From Bryobacterales bacterium KBS 96 (GTDB taxonomy: Bacteria; Acidobacteriota; Terriglobia; Bryobacterales; Bryobacteraceae): DNA of 64,000 bases. The position numbers and the translations under genes were made by a program. The notes under the pieces were generated by a model that was given only the letters and a program-made list of their open reading frames with translations, was not told the origin of the DNA and ran no database searches. Each line of letters begins with the position of its first letter. Position 1 is the first letter of the stretch. Positions 33,040-42,174 of the stretch are shown here, one piece after another. The DNA lies in NCBI GenBank assembly GCA_000381625.1, contig KB906767.1, forward strand, positions 6,182,462 to 6,246,461, read 5' to 3'.

Positions 33040-34578
33040 ATGGCGCCGGCGACATTGCTGTTGAAGGGTGGAACGCTCATCGACGGAACGGGCGCGCCGC
33101 GGCGTAACGGAGATCTCCTCATCGCGGCGGGCCGGATCGCGGCCATGGGCGCGGCGGAAACGGCCGGAACTGTAGTGGATTGCACTGGTCTTGTGATCAG
33201 TCCAGGTTTCATCGATAGTCATAGCCATTCCGATTTGCAGGTGATGGAAAATCTCCCGGAGAAGATTCGCCAGGGCGTGACCACGGAAGTTGTGGGTAAC
33301 TGTGGGTTCTCCGCGTATCCGGCCCGCGCGGACCGGAAGGCGCTGCACGAGTTCGCGAACGGCATCTTTCGCGGTGACGATGGCTGGGGCTGGACCAGTG
33401 CCGCGGAATACCTCGGCGAGGTAGAACGCCGGACTCGTTTTGCCAGTGTTGTCTCGCTCGTGGGGCATGGCAGTTTGCGGATTGCGGCTGCCGGACCGAA
33501 GTTAGGCGCCTTGTCCGAGCGAGAACAGGACACGATGGAGGGCTGTCTGGAGGATGCCTTGACGGGCGGAGCGGCGGGCTTCTCCACCGGCTTGATGTAT
33601 GCGCCGGGATCCAGCGCTCCAAGCGAGGAACTGGAGCGGTGCTGCCGTGTGGTTGCGCGGCACGGCAAAACTTACGCCACGCACATTCGCGGATACAGTT
33701 TTCATCTTGAAGAAGCCATTGAGGAACAACTCGATCTCACCAGAAAGTCGGGCTGCCGGCTGCAAATTTCGCATTTTCAGACGGTCGGGCGGATGAATTG
33801 GGACCGGCAGCAGCACGCACTCGAACGGATTGAGCGGGCGCGAGCGGAAGGCATCGACGTCGAGTTCGATTGCTATCCGTATGTCGCCGGGAGCACGGTG
33901 GCGACACAGCTTTTGCCGCAGTGGACCTTGGATGGCGGTATGGAAGCCCTGCTGGCGCGCCTCGCGGACACCGCGCAACGCGAAAGCATCGCCAGCGAAA
34001 CCATTGCCGGGCTACCGCATCGCTGGGAAGACGTAGTGATCTCTGCAGTTGGCTCGTCGCGAAACGAAGCGGTTGTGGGGCGCAACGTTCAGCAAATCGC
34101 GGAGATGCGTTCGAACGAGCCTGTTGAGGCCCTGATGGACCTGATCGCCGAGGAGCAGGGCGCTGTCAACATCATTTCTTTCAACCAAAGCGAGGACAAT
34201 CTCAGGCAGTCGCTCTGCCATCCGCTCTCTTCGGTCATCAGCGACGGCTTTTATGTTCACGGGCGGCCGCACCCGCGCTTATACGGAACATTTCCGCGAT
34301 TACTAGGGACCGTTTGCCGCGAAAAGAAATGGATGCCGCTCGAAGAGGCCGTTCATAAAGTCACTATGAAACCAGCCGAGCGATTCCATATTGACAGACG
34401 TGGCGTGCTCAAAGAAGGATTTGCCGCGGACATAGTGGTGTTCGACCCGGAAACTGTGGATTCTCCGGCAACGTTCGACAATCCACAGGTTTATCCGGAG
34501 GGAATCTACGCGGTTTTGCGCAATGGCGAGGCCGTGTGGAAGTCAGAGGTTTGGCGGGGACTCTCGCCTGAACGGTGA
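33040..34578 (+). CDS. N-acyl-D-amino-acid deacylase (D-aminoacylase)
   Basis: 512 residues of the amidohydrolase superfamily. N-terminal beta-sandwich with 'LLLKGGTLIDGTGAPRRNGD' (in pieces), metal motif 'GFIDSHSHSDLQVM' (~56-69), then 'VVGNCGFSAYP', 'YATHIRGYSFHLEEAI' with the carboxylate/His ligands, and 'GRPHPRLYGTFPRLLG' near the C-terminus, all typical of D-aminoacylases. It releases D-amino acids from N-acyl forms. It follows the D-threonine-aldolase-like gene after a 3-base gap, so they are co-transcribed. Cytoplasmic by lack of signal peptide. Confidence 0.9.
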   Translation: MAPATLLLKGGTLIDGTGAPRRNGDLLIAAGRIAAMGAAETAGTVVDCTGLVISPGFIDSHSHSDLQVMENLPEKIRQGVTTEVVGNCGFSAYPARADRKALHEFANGIFRGDDGWGWTSAAEYLGEVERRTRFASVVSLVGHGSLRIAAAGPKLGALSEREQDTMEGCLEDALTGGAAGFSTGLMYAPGSSAPSEELERCCRVVARHGKTYATHIRGYSFHLEEAIEEQLDLTRKSGCRLQISHFQTVGRMNWDRQQHALERIERARAEGIDVEFDCYPYVAGSTVATQLLPQWTLDGGMEALLARLADTAQRESIASETIAGLPHRWEDVVISAVGSSRNEAVVGRNVQQIAEMRSNEPVEALMDLIAEEQGAVNIISFNQSEDNLRQSLCHPLSSVISDGFYVHGRPHPRLYGTFPRLLGTVCREKKWMPLEEAVHKVTMKPAERFHIDRRGVLKEGFAADIVVFDPETVDSPATFDNPQVYPEGIYAVLRNGEAVWKSEVWRGLSPER

Positions 34579-34691
34579 GCTTGGCTACTGCGTGGGGCAG
34601 CGAAAATCTTGAAACTGAGCCGGGAGCGTCAGCGACCGAAAGCGAAGCTCGAAGAGATCAAGGCGAACCGGTCGTTACGCCCGTTCGACGG

Positions 34692-35858
34692 TTATGCTTT
34701 TACTTCCGGAATATCTACCCAGCAGCGCTTCCGCCAGGATTCGATGCCCTTTTCGGCAAGCTGGACGCCTTTGGCTCCTTCGAGGAGCGTCCAGCGGAAC
34801 GGCTCGTTTTTAACGACGTGGCGCAGAAATAATTCCCACTGCTGTTTGAAGGCGTTGTCGAAGTTTTGCTGCTCGGGCGCTTTTTGCCATTGATCAAAAT
34901 AATTCAACGGACTATCGACATCCGGATTCCAGACGGGGCGTGGCGTTGCGCCGTAAGGTTGAATCCAGCAATGGCGCAGACCCGCGACAGCCGAGCCCTT
35001 CGAGCCGTCGACATGCAGCGTCAGCAAATCGTCGCGGCGAACACGGGTTGCCCACGAGCAATTAAAATGCGCGACGATATCGCCGGCCAGTTTGAACGTG
35101 GCATACGCGGAGTCGTCGGCTGTGCAGGGATACGCGCGGCCCGATTCATCCCAACGGCTTTTGATGTGAGTTGCACCCAGGCACGAGACCGATTCGACGT
35201 TGCCGAAAAGGTTGTCGAGGACGTAGCGCCAGTGACAGAGCATGTCGAGGATCATGCCGCCGCCGTCTTCTTTGCGATAGTTCCAGGATGGGCGCTGCGC
35301 CGGAATAGGATTGCCTTCGAAGACCCAATAGCCAAATTCGCCCCGAACTGAAAAGATTTCGCCGAAAAAGCCGATCTCACGCAGCGTTTGCAGTTTCCTC
35401 AAACCGGGCAGCCACAGTTTATCCTGCACGACGCCATTTTTAACTCCGGCCTTTTTCGCGAGTTCGTATAGTTCAAGCGCCGTTTTGAAATCCATTGCGA
35501 TCGGCTTCTCACAGTAGATATGTTTTTTGGCCGCGATCGCCTTCTTAACGGCAGCGGCCCGGCGGTCCGTCGTTTGTGCATCGAAATAGATCGAGTAGGC
35601 CGAATCCGTAAGGGCGGCATCCAGATCGGTCGTCCAGGCAAGCCCTCCGCACTCTTTCGAGATCGCTTCCAGCTTCACTGGATTTCTTCCCACCAGCAGC
35701 AGATTCGGCAGAATCGTTTCATTGTCAGCGAGGGCGACGCCTCCTTGTTGCCGGATTGCGAGAAGAGATCGACGCAGGTGCTGATTCAGCCCCATGCGCC
35801 CAGTGACGCCGTTCATGATGACGCCGACTTGATGAATGGTATTTTCGCTCATGCTCAT
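34692..35858 (-). CDS. Gfo/Idh/MocA family oxidoreductase
   Basis: 388 residues. The N-terminal Rossmann-type region 'HQVGVIMNGVTGRMGLNQHL' and the family motif 'KKHIYCEKPIAMDF' (~112-125) identify it as Gfo/Idh/MocA. The C-terminal domain has 'RKEDGGGMILDMLCHWRYVLD', with the usual His. It would oxidise or reduce a sugar or sugar acid with NAD(P). The N-terminal glycine motif (NGVTGRMG) differs from the usual GxGxxG. It is the last gene of a three-gene operon (gaps of 2 bases). Confidence 0.88.
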   Translation of the reverse strand: MSMSENTIHQVGVIMNGVTGRMGLNQHLRRSLLAIRQQGGVALADNETILPNLLLVGRNPVKLEAISKECGGLAWTTDLDAALTDSAYSIYFDAQTTDRRAAAVKKAIAAKKHIYCEKPIAMDFKTALELYELAKKAGVKNGVVQDKLWLPGLRKLQTLREIGFFGEIFSVRGEFGYWVFEGNPIPAQRPSWNYRKEDGGGMILDMLCHWRYVLDNLFGNVESVSCLGATHIKSRWDESGRAYPCTADDSAYATFKLAGDIVAHFNCSWATRVRRDDLLTLHVDGSKGSAVAGLRHCWIQPYGATPRPVWNPDVDSPLNYFDQWQKAPEQQNFDNAFKQQWELFLRHVVKNEPFRWTLLEGAKGVQLAEKGIESWRKRCWVDIPEVKA

Positions 35859-35860
35859 TT

Positions 35861-36310
35861 TTATTTGTCGAATGTCTTAGTGCATTGCGGCTGTGCGCCT
35901 GCCGGTAGAGGGGGAACATCCACACCTGCCTTTGGCAGCGTGCCATCGAGTTCCTGGCGCCAGTGCGCGACGTCGCCGGCCGGTCCGTAGCAGTAAATCA
36001 TGCGGAGCGGAGTGTCGCCCGTATTCGTCAACTGATGAAACACTCGCGATGGAATGTATACGGCCTGCCCGCCCGATAACGTCTTGCGTTCTTCGCCAAG
36101 GCACATTTCGCCGGTTCCCTCAATGATGAAATAGATTTCTTCCTGCTCCTGGTTGTGCCATGGAACCTGACCCCCATGGGGCTCGAGCGTCACATTCCCC
36201 AGCGAGAAATTTGCTGCTTGGATAGGGCTCGCGCCACCTACAACATTTTGCGTCCGCCGCCGGGCGGGGTAGGTGCGGCCGTCTATTTTCGAAAGGTCGG
36301 CAATCGTCAT
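35861..36310 (-). CDS. Cupin-domain protein
   Basis: 149 residues with a single cupin_2 core. Motif 1 'PWHNQEQEEIYFIIEGTGEM' (~50-69) lacks the second His of the classic HxH, having H-N-Q. Motif 2 is 'IPSRVFHQLTNTGDTPLR'. It may bind a metal and act on sugar acids, like KdgF in pectin breakdown, or be a sensor. It sits between the GH88-like and oxidoreductase genes with 2-base gaps, so a shared uronate pathway is likely. Confidence 0.82.
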   Translation of the reverse strand: MTIADLSKIDGRTYPARRRTQNVVGGASPIQAANFSLGNVTLEPHGGQVPWHNQEQEEIYFIIEGTGEMCLGEERKTLSGGQAVYIPSRVFHQLTNTGDTPLRMIYCYGPAGDVAHWRQELDGTLPKAGVDVPPLPAGAQPQCTKTFDK

Positions 36311-36312
36311 AT

Positions 36313-37668
36313 CTATTCACTCCAAAACGTCAGATAAGGCTTGTTCTCGCCAATTCGCAAGATATACAGCGCCAGTTCGCGCGCGTGGTAATCGCCCCAC
36401 ATGCTGGCCTCGCCGCACGGAATGGCGTGGCCTTCGGGAATGAAATCCCAACCGTTCGGCCGGTGATAGACCGAGTGAAGCAGCAGGCCTTCCTGGCCGG
36501 GATCGGCGCTCAGATAGGGATCTTCGAAGAGCGTCGAGCAGACCGTTAAGCCGGCCCGCCAGTACCGATCGTTTTTGAGGAACCGGCCGAGCCGCAGCAA
36601 TCCTTGCGCGGCAATGGCCGCCGCCGAGCTATCCACGGGCTCAAACAAGTTGAACGGCTGCGAAGCGCGTTCTCTCCATTCGCCAAGGCGATGCAGGCCG
36701 GGCGCCCCGGTATCCCAATACGGCACGCCGTCGAGCGCGGTGTTCTCGATATAGAAATCGCAAGCTGCCTCGGCCGCCTGTTGAAACAGACTTTCAACGC
36801 GGGGACGTCCGCCGAAGGGAACAAGCTCGCCATCCTCCAATGTGTGCAGAAACTCGAGCTGTTCCGCGAAGCCGCACATTGCCCAAGCCAGGCCTCGCGC
36901 CCAGGTAGTGAAGGGCGAATAGCCTTGCTGGGTGTTGGGGCATCGGAAGTTGCCGTCGTTCGGGTTGAAGATGCTCTCGTGAGCGACGCGTCCGCGGACG
37001 TCGTAGATGTCGCGGCCCTTTCCGTAATAAACGGAGTAATTCGCGGTAGCCTGCGCGTGCTGGATCAATCGCTCGAGCAGGGAAATGCGGCGGTCGTTCT
37101 CGCCCATAAGGGCGTGGCCGAGATGGTGGCCAATTGCTAGAACGCGAAGCGAACGAATGGTGTCGACAAAGAGCGATTGCGGGCCATTGAACGAATAAAT
37201 GTAGCCGCCGCCATCCGACGTCCTGGACCACCGGGCCGCCTGGACCGCCGCGGAAGACTTCAGCGCCACTTCGTAGAAATTGCGTTCCCACTCGTCGGCG
37301 TCCAATCTGCCTTCATTCCAAAGGCGCAAGAGGTTGCCGTATGTGCTCACGTTATTGAAGCCGTGATCATGCACACCGATATGTGAAACGTGTTTTGCCA
37401 TCTCGGATACGGTGCGCTCACGCCCGATATCGAGAAACTTGCGATCGTCCGTGGCATCGAACTGCAAAATTGCGGAGCCGAACTGGAAACCTTGTGTCCA
37501 TTCGGTCCACCCCCGGCTGGTGTATTGACCGCGGATGGTGTAAACTGGCGATCCGCTTGCCGGGTTCCATCTCCGTTCCAGCGCTTCTATCTTGGCCGCC
37601 GACAGATCGAAAACGCGGCGCGCCTTGCCTTCGAGACTGGCAACCGTAATATCCTGTGCAATTTTCAT
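36313..37668 (-). CDS. GH88/GH105-type unsaturated glucuronyl/rhamnogalacturonyl hydrolase
   Basis: 451 residues with an (alpha/alpha)6-barrel character. 'GWTEWTQGFQFGSAI' (~53-67), 'HIGVHDHGFNNVSTYGNLLRLW' (in pieces), 'PFTTWARGLAWAMCGFAEQ' and 'YWDTGAPG' match the unsaturated-uronyl hydrolase group. These enzymes hydrate the 4,5-double bond left by polysaccharide lyases and release the sugar. No signal peptide, so it acts in the cytoplasm on imported oligosaccharides. It heads the operon with the cupin and oxidoreductase genes. GH88 versus GH105 is not resolved. Confidence 0.8.
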   Translation of the reverse strand: MKIAQDITVASLEGKARRVFDLSAAKIEALERRWNPASGSPVYTIRGQYTSRGWTEWTQGFQFGSAILQFDATDDRKFLDIGRERTVSEMAKHVSHIGVHDHGFNNVSTYGNLLRLWNEGRLDADEWERNFYEVALKSSAAVQAARWSRTSDGGGYIYSFNGPQSLFVDTIRSLRVLAIGHHLGHALMGENDRRISLLERLIQHAQATANYSVYYGKGRDIYDVRGRVAHESIFNPNDGNFRCPNTQQGYSPFTTWARGLAWAMCGFAEQLEFLHTLEDGELVPFGGRPRVESLFQQAAEAACDFYIENTALDGVPYWDTGAPGLHRLGEWRERASQPFNLFEPVDSSAAAIAAQGLLRLGRFLKNDRYWRAGLTVCSTLFEDPYLSADPGQEGLLLHSVYHRPNGWDFIPEGHAIPCGEASMWGDYHARELALYILRIGENKPYLTFWSE

Positions 37669-37682
37669 GCAGAAGTTCTCTA

Positions 37683-37697
37683 TTGAAATATTTTCAA
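37683..37697. promoter_or_regulatory. Inverted repeat upstream of the GH88-like operon
   Basis: TTGAAA-TAT-TTTCAA, a perfect 6-bp dyad with a 3-base spacer, lies 15 bases upstream of the operon's first start codon in an AT-rich stretch. A repressor operator is plausible; this is inference. Confidence 0.4.
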
Positions 37698-37834
37698 AAA
37701 TATAGAACGATCCTCATGATGCCAGACGCCGAAAAATTTCTCCAGCATGCGCGACCCAAGGCGACGAAAATCATTGAAGCGAAGCGGCCGAGGCATACCT
37801 CGCCCGCTGGGAAGGTGCTCCGTATCGGTGCACC

Positions 37835-38359
37835 TCAAACTCTCCGCCGTCGCTGATTTTCGCGATGCCGCAAAAATTGATGAATGGCAAACAGGAGGAT
37901 AAATGCCGGGACAATGGCGAAATAAGGCCAATAAATCAGGATAGGCGGCAGCGGGTCCAGGACTAACAGCGTTCCGGCCGCGGCGGCTTGTTGCCCATTC
38001 CGATCCACAACCACTTTGACATCCCAGCGCCCCGGCGAAGGGATATCCGCCTGGGATGCATAGAGCAGCTTGTTCGTGGCTTGGGCCCTGGTTGCGTCCA
38101 AGATTATCGTGCGAGCGCCTTTCCGGATCACAATATGAACGGCAGCGTCGAGGAGAGGCTGGTGGGTGGCTTCCGATTCCAGCAGAACGCTAAGATCGAC
38201 GCGGCCCGGCCGCAGCGGCGCCGGCGTCGTGAACAGAGATACCCAAAACGGGCCGGTTTTCTGGCGAAACTGGACTGTGCCGCCGTCCGCGAGCAACGTC
38301 GCGGGGCAGAGTAACGCACACAATAACGAAAGCGATGGAATCGCCCGGCGTAACGGCAT
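37835..38359 (-). CDS. Membrane-anchored FixH/YtkA-like protein
   Basis: 174 residues from ATG 38359. An N-terminal signal (IPSLSLLCALLCPATLLA), a periplasmic beta domain (~30-135: 'VDLSVLLESEATHQPLLDAAVHIV', in pieces, and 'GRWDVKVVVDRNG') and a C-terminal membrane helix ('ILIYWPYFAIVPAFILLFAI') with a basic tail. The layout resembles FixH/YtkA-like domains that help cytochrome oxidase copper assembly. Its start overlaps the stop of the CtaG-ferredoxin gene (ATGA-type overlap), so they are translationally coupled. Confidence 0.6.
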   Translation of the reverse strand: MPLRRAIPSLSLLCALLCPATLLADGGTVQFRQKTGPFWVSLFTTPAPLRPGRVDLSVLLESEATHQPLLDAAVHIVIRKGARTIILDATRAQATNKLLYASQADIPSPGRWDVKVVVDRNGQQAAAAGTLLVLDPLPPILIYWPYFAIVPAFILLFAIHQFLRHRENQRRRRV

Positions 38360-40638
38360 CAATGCATCATCATTGTGCCGCGCATCTGCATCGGTTGGAA
38401 CAGAATCCAAATGCCCGCCAGGTAAAGCGCGCACGCAAGAGCCCCCCACGGGCCGGCTAAGCGCAGCCTGGAAGCAATGCCCCTCGCGTAGCGCTGCGAA
38501 ATACGCCAGGCGATGTATAGCGTCAACAGCAGCCCGGCATCGAGAAAGAGGATCTGCAATGGCGTTAGCCAGGACGGAATTAGAGCGTAGGACGAGAGGC
38601 TCCAATCGACAGGCGCCGAACTCTGAAGCAGGTCCGCCCAGCTACGCTCCAGAACGGGGATCGCTGTCAACCATCCCGCCGCGAGATGATAGGCAAAATG
38701 CGCGGCCCACATGGCGAAACCGATGGGCACGAGTGCGAGTCCGAAGCTCGCTGTGAGTCTACGCCAGGGCGTGCCGGTTCGCCCGGCCATCCGGCTGGCA
38801 ACGGTGCATAAAAAAACGACCGCGGCGGGCACAATCAGCAGCCCAAATGCAGCGAGGAGCAGGATGATTAGCGGGCGGGGAAGCGCGCCAGCAACAGCGC
38901 TTTCGAAGGAAACCACGGGCGCGATCATGCCGGCCGCGTTTGCAAACGCTCCAAAAACCAGAAGCAACGCGAGCGCCGCGACATCGAGCCGCTTCGACAG
39001 GCGCCCGAGGGACGACCGATAAGGATCGGCGACCAGCGTTGCCGCGGGCGGGACCGCGAGGATTCCAACGTTGTCGTGAGGACAGGCATGAACGCAATCG
39101 AGGCAGAACGTGCAATCGAGATTGCTTGTTTTTTTCGGCTGAAAGAGGTATAGCTCGCAGCCGCGTTGCGTAGCGTTTCCTCGAATGCAGTCGTAGGTCT
39201 GGCAGTTCTGGCAGGTCTTCTCTTCGCGGACCTTGACCTCGAACGGAGACACCAGCGAATTGATGAAATTGAACTGGCCGATGGGACAGACGTATTTGCA
39301 AAACGCCGCGCCCCGAAACAGTCCATCAATTGTGAACGCCGCGACGAAATATCCGGCGACGATCCATGCGGTCCACGCGGGGCTGTTCCAGAGGCTGAAC
39401 GCCTCATAAGCCCATAGATACAGAACAAGCAGGCCCGCGGCGAACCATTTCGATCGCAATTGAGCGGGCCAGCGGAAGCGAGCGGGCAATATGCGTTTTG
39501 CAAGTTCGCGAGGCAGCATGAAAGGACACGCCATGCAGAAGAAATTGCCGGCGATCAGCAACGCGAGAATCACGAGCCCCCGCCAGTGGATCCAAGGCAG
39601 CACTCCAGCGAGATTCATGGGCGCCATTTGCGGGCCCATGAATCCATCCACCACGATGGCGGCGGCGAGCAGCAGCATCACTGCTTGCGCCATGCGGCGG
39701 CTATATTTCCATCGCAGCACCGCGCCCAACAGCGGGATTCGGAGTAGATCGAAGATCTTTCGAGATTCGCGGGTGCGTTGGATTTGAACCAGGCCGGTCG
39801 CCGGCCGCGGCGCTGCTTCCCGCTTTGGAGTTCCACCCACCAGACGTACCACGATGATTACCGCGGGAAACAGATAAAAGATGGAGCCGGGCACCCACAT
39901 GATGCCACCGGCGAAACTCTGGTCGGTGCGGGGATTGATGCCGGCGAATGCGTTGCCGGCGTAGCTCGGATACAGGATCTTGTCGGCAAAGATAAATGTC
40001 GCGGCAACCGCCGTATTCACAATGTCCGCCAACAGAAGATAGGGCACGACGATCCAGCGGTTCCAGCGAGGACGGCTCGGCCATGGCTGAATCACCGGCC
40101 ACCAGAACAGAATCGCGGTCCAGAAGAAACACGCGTGCTCCAGCCGATGCCATGACGGGGAACTGAGCGCAAGCTCGTAGAGCGCGGGAAGATGCCACCC
40201 GACGGTGCTGATGTTATACGCCGCCCAGGCAAACGCAGGCGAGATCAGCACCGCGCCCACGCCTCGCAGGACGGGCCAGCGTAGGAATGGCCCCAGAGCC
40301 TCGCGCACGAATTTGCGAGGCAAACCGCGAAGCATCGGGAGCATTGGCTGCCCGTAGAGGATGAGCGGCGGCGCAATCATCATCAACAGAAGATGCTGCA
40401 CCATGTGGACGCCGAGCAGCAGCGACGAGAACGTGTCGAGCGGCGATTCGATTGCGACGAAGACGAGCGCGAGCCCCGAAAGGAACGACGCAAGCTGAGA
40501 GTCTGAAAACTCGGATGGAAGCACGCGCCGGAGCCGAAGCCAGCCTCGAACGTAAATGCCGGCCGCGAGCAGGATCGGGACGATTACCTGAGGATCGAAC
40601 GACCACGAACTGAACGCCGCGCTTGCAACAGTATCCAC
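38359..40638 (-). CDS. CtaG-type oxidase assembly factor fused to NapH/CcoG-like ferredoxin membrane protein
   Basis: 759 residues. Residues ~1-275 are a CtaG-like (caa3 oxidase assembly, copper) membrane domain: 'GVHMVQHLLLMMIAPPLI', 'WHLPALYELAL', 'HRLEHACFFWTAILFWWPVI' (in pieces). Residues ~320-560 resemble NapH/CcoG-type membrane ferredoxins: 'CMACPFMLPRE', 'CKYVCPIGQFNF', CQNCQTYDC and CTFCLDCVHACP for two 4Fe-4S clusters. The last ~180 residues add more membrane helices. It lies in the bc-aa3 operon, 5 bases after cytochrome b, so a role in oxidase maturation is likely. The fusion is uncommon as far as I know. Confidence 0.8.
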   Translation of the reverse strand: MDTVASAAFSSWSFDPQVIVPILLAAGIYVRGWLRLRRVLPSEFSDSQLASFLSGLALVFVAIESPLDTFSSLLLGVHMVQHLLLMMIAPPLILYGQPMLPMLRGLPRKFVREALGPFLRWPVLRGVGAVLISPAFAWAAYNISTVGWHLPALYELALSSPSWHRLEHACFFWTAILFWWPVIQPWPSRPRWNRWIVVPYLLLADIVNTAVAATFIFADKILYPSYAGNAFAGINPRTDQSFAGGIMWVPGSIFYLFPAVIIVVRLVGGTPKREAAPRPATGLVQIQRTRESRKIFDLLRIPLLGAVLRWKYSRRMAQAVMLLLAAAIVVDGFMGPQMAPMNLAGVLPWIHWRGLVILALLIAGNFFCMACPFMLPRELAKRILPARFRWPAQLRSKWFAAGLLVLYLWAYEAFSLWNSPAWTAWIVAGYFVAAFTIDGLFRGAAFCKYVCPIGQFNFINSLVSPFEVKVREEKTCQNCQTYDCIRGNATQRGCELYLFQPKKTSNLDCTFCLDCVHACPHDNVGILAVPPAATLVADPYRSSLGRLSKRLDVAALALLLVFGAFANAAGMIAPVVSFESAVAGALPRPLIILLLAAFGLLIVPAAVVFLCTVASRMAGRTGTPWRRLTASFGLALVPIGFAMWAAHFAYHLAAGWLTAIPVLERSWADLLQSSAPVDWSLSSYALIPSWLTPLQILFLDAGLLLTLYIAWRISQRYARGIASRLRLAGPWGALACALYLAGIWILFQPMQMRGTMMMH

Positions 40639-40643
40639 TGCAA

Positions 40644-42158
40644 TTACTGCGATTTGCCCGTCATGCTTTTGCGCACCGCTTCTCCGACGCCGCGCTCTTT
40701 TGCATTGGGGTTTCCCGATATTTGCGGCTGGGCCGAATCGCGTGCTGGCGGATGGCTCGGCGGGTGAAGTGTCAGCATATACGCAACCAGCGCGTCCACC
40801 TCGGCCGGGCTGAGATTCTTTCCATAGGCGGGCATATTGCCGCCGCCCTGGATCACCTGCCGGATGAGCTGATCGCGAGTGAGCCGCGTGGCTACGTCAT
40901 CGAGCGCGGGACCGCGCTGCCCGCCGTGTCCTTCGAGACTATGGCAATTACGGCACTGCTTGTTTTGCAGAACCAGGGCGCCACGCATTTCGAGCGGCGT
41001 CCGATGCTGCAGCAGATCGACAGGAACGGACTGACCGCTCCAGGCATTCATTTTGGGCGACCATGGAGCAGTGTCTCCCATATACGTCAACGTGCCTAGG
41101 ACGAGGAAGATGGTGATCACGCTGAGCACCGCGACGGGCCTTTTACGCGCGCTCTTTTCTCCCGTTCCGGAAATAAAGGGCAGTATGAAGAGAAATCCGA
41201 CCATCAACACCGGCATCACGAAGAGGACGATGGTTTCCATCCAGTCCGGCAGTAGCGCGAGCGCGGCGAAAACGGACAGGAAATAAAAATCTGGACGAGG
41301 CACGGTGTCGACACGCGTGGGGTCCGGCGGCCCGGACGGCCCCGCGGGTCCAAAAATCGCCGAAAACGCGAGAATCAAAACCAGCACCAGGGCCGCGAAG
41401 ATGAGGTCCTTACCGATCGCATCCGGCACGAAGGGGACGCCCTGTTTCTCGATGATCTTCTCGTACTCGCCGTCGTAGGTATCTCGTCGCACCGGTTTGC
41501 CGGGAACCGGATATTCGTTGATGCCTTTTGTGAGCACCAGGCGCAGGTGCATGCCGACAATGCCGATAATGATCGCGGGGATGACGAAGACGTGCAGAGC
41601 GAAAAAGCGCGACAGCGTTTCACCGGCAATGATAGGGCCGCCGAGAAGAAGGTGAACCAGCCTGTCTCCGATAAACGGCACGCGTCCCGTGATGGAAGCG
41701 CCAATGCCCAACCCCCAGTACGCATCTTCATCGAAGCGCATTACCTGGCCTGTGAACGCCATGGCGAGAGTGGCGACGAGCAGGAAGACGCCGCTGACCC
41801 ATGTCAGCTCGCGCGGGTATTTGTAAGCGCCGAATAGAAAGACCTGCACCATGTGCAGAGTCATCAGCGCCACCATGAAATTAGACCCCCAATTGTGAAG
41901 GGCGCGCAAATACCAGCCCAGATACTGAACATGATTCAGATATTGAAGGCTCTTCCAAGCTTCGTTGGTGGACGGCACATAGACGAGCGCGAGCAGCGTG
42001 CCGGTGACGATCTGCAAAATAAAGCACAGCAGCGTCGCGCTCCCGAACACGTAAAACCAGCTTCCAGAATTGGCGGGCACATGATGGCCCGCTGTCGACT
42101 GAAACAGTTTCGTCAGGTAGAGGCGCTTATCGAGCCAGTTGTAAACAGATCGCAGCAT
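40644..42158 (-). CDS. Cytochrome b of the bc complex with C-terminal cytochrome c domain
   Basis: 504 residues. The b6-like N-terminal part has haem-ligating histidines in 'RALHNWGSNFMVALMTLHMV' and 'FFALHVFVIPAIIIGIVGMHLRL' (each read in pieces). The subunit-IV-like part has 'PPDPTRVDTVPRPDFYFL', the equivalent of the quinol-site PDWY/PEWY region, and further helices. The last ~100 residues are a class I cytochrome c domain (CRNCH, then 'MPAYGKNLSPAEVDALVAYML'). The fused haem c could pass electrons on toward the oxidase. It follows the Rieske gene after 16 bases in the same operon. Confidence 0.92.
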   Translation of the reverse strand: MLRSVYNWLDKRLYLTKLFQSTAGHHVPANSGSWFYVFGSATLLCFILQIVTGTLLALVYVPSTNEAWKSLQYLNHVQYLGWYLRALHNWGSNFMVALMTLHMVQVFLFGAYKYPRELTWVSGVFLLVATLAMAFTGQVMRFDEDAYWGLGIGASITGRVPFIGDRLVHLLLGGPIIAGETLSRFFALHVFVIPAIIIGIVGMHLRLVLTKGINEYPVPGKPVRRDTYDGEYEKIIEKQGVPFVPDAIGKDLIFAALVLVLILAFSAIFGPAGPSGPPDPTRVDTVPRPDFYFLSVFAALALLPDWMETIVLFVMPVLMVGFLFILPFISGTGEKSARKRPVAVLSVITIFLVLGTLTYMGDTAPWSPKMNAWSGQSVPVDLLQHRTPLEMRGALVLQNKQCRNCHSLEGHGGQRGPALDDVATRLTRDQLIRQVIQGGGNMPAYGKNLSPAEVDALVAYMLTLHPPSHPPARDSAQPQISGNPNAKERGVGEAVRKSMTGKSQ

Positions 42159-42174
42159 AAGGGAGTAGCGTTTC

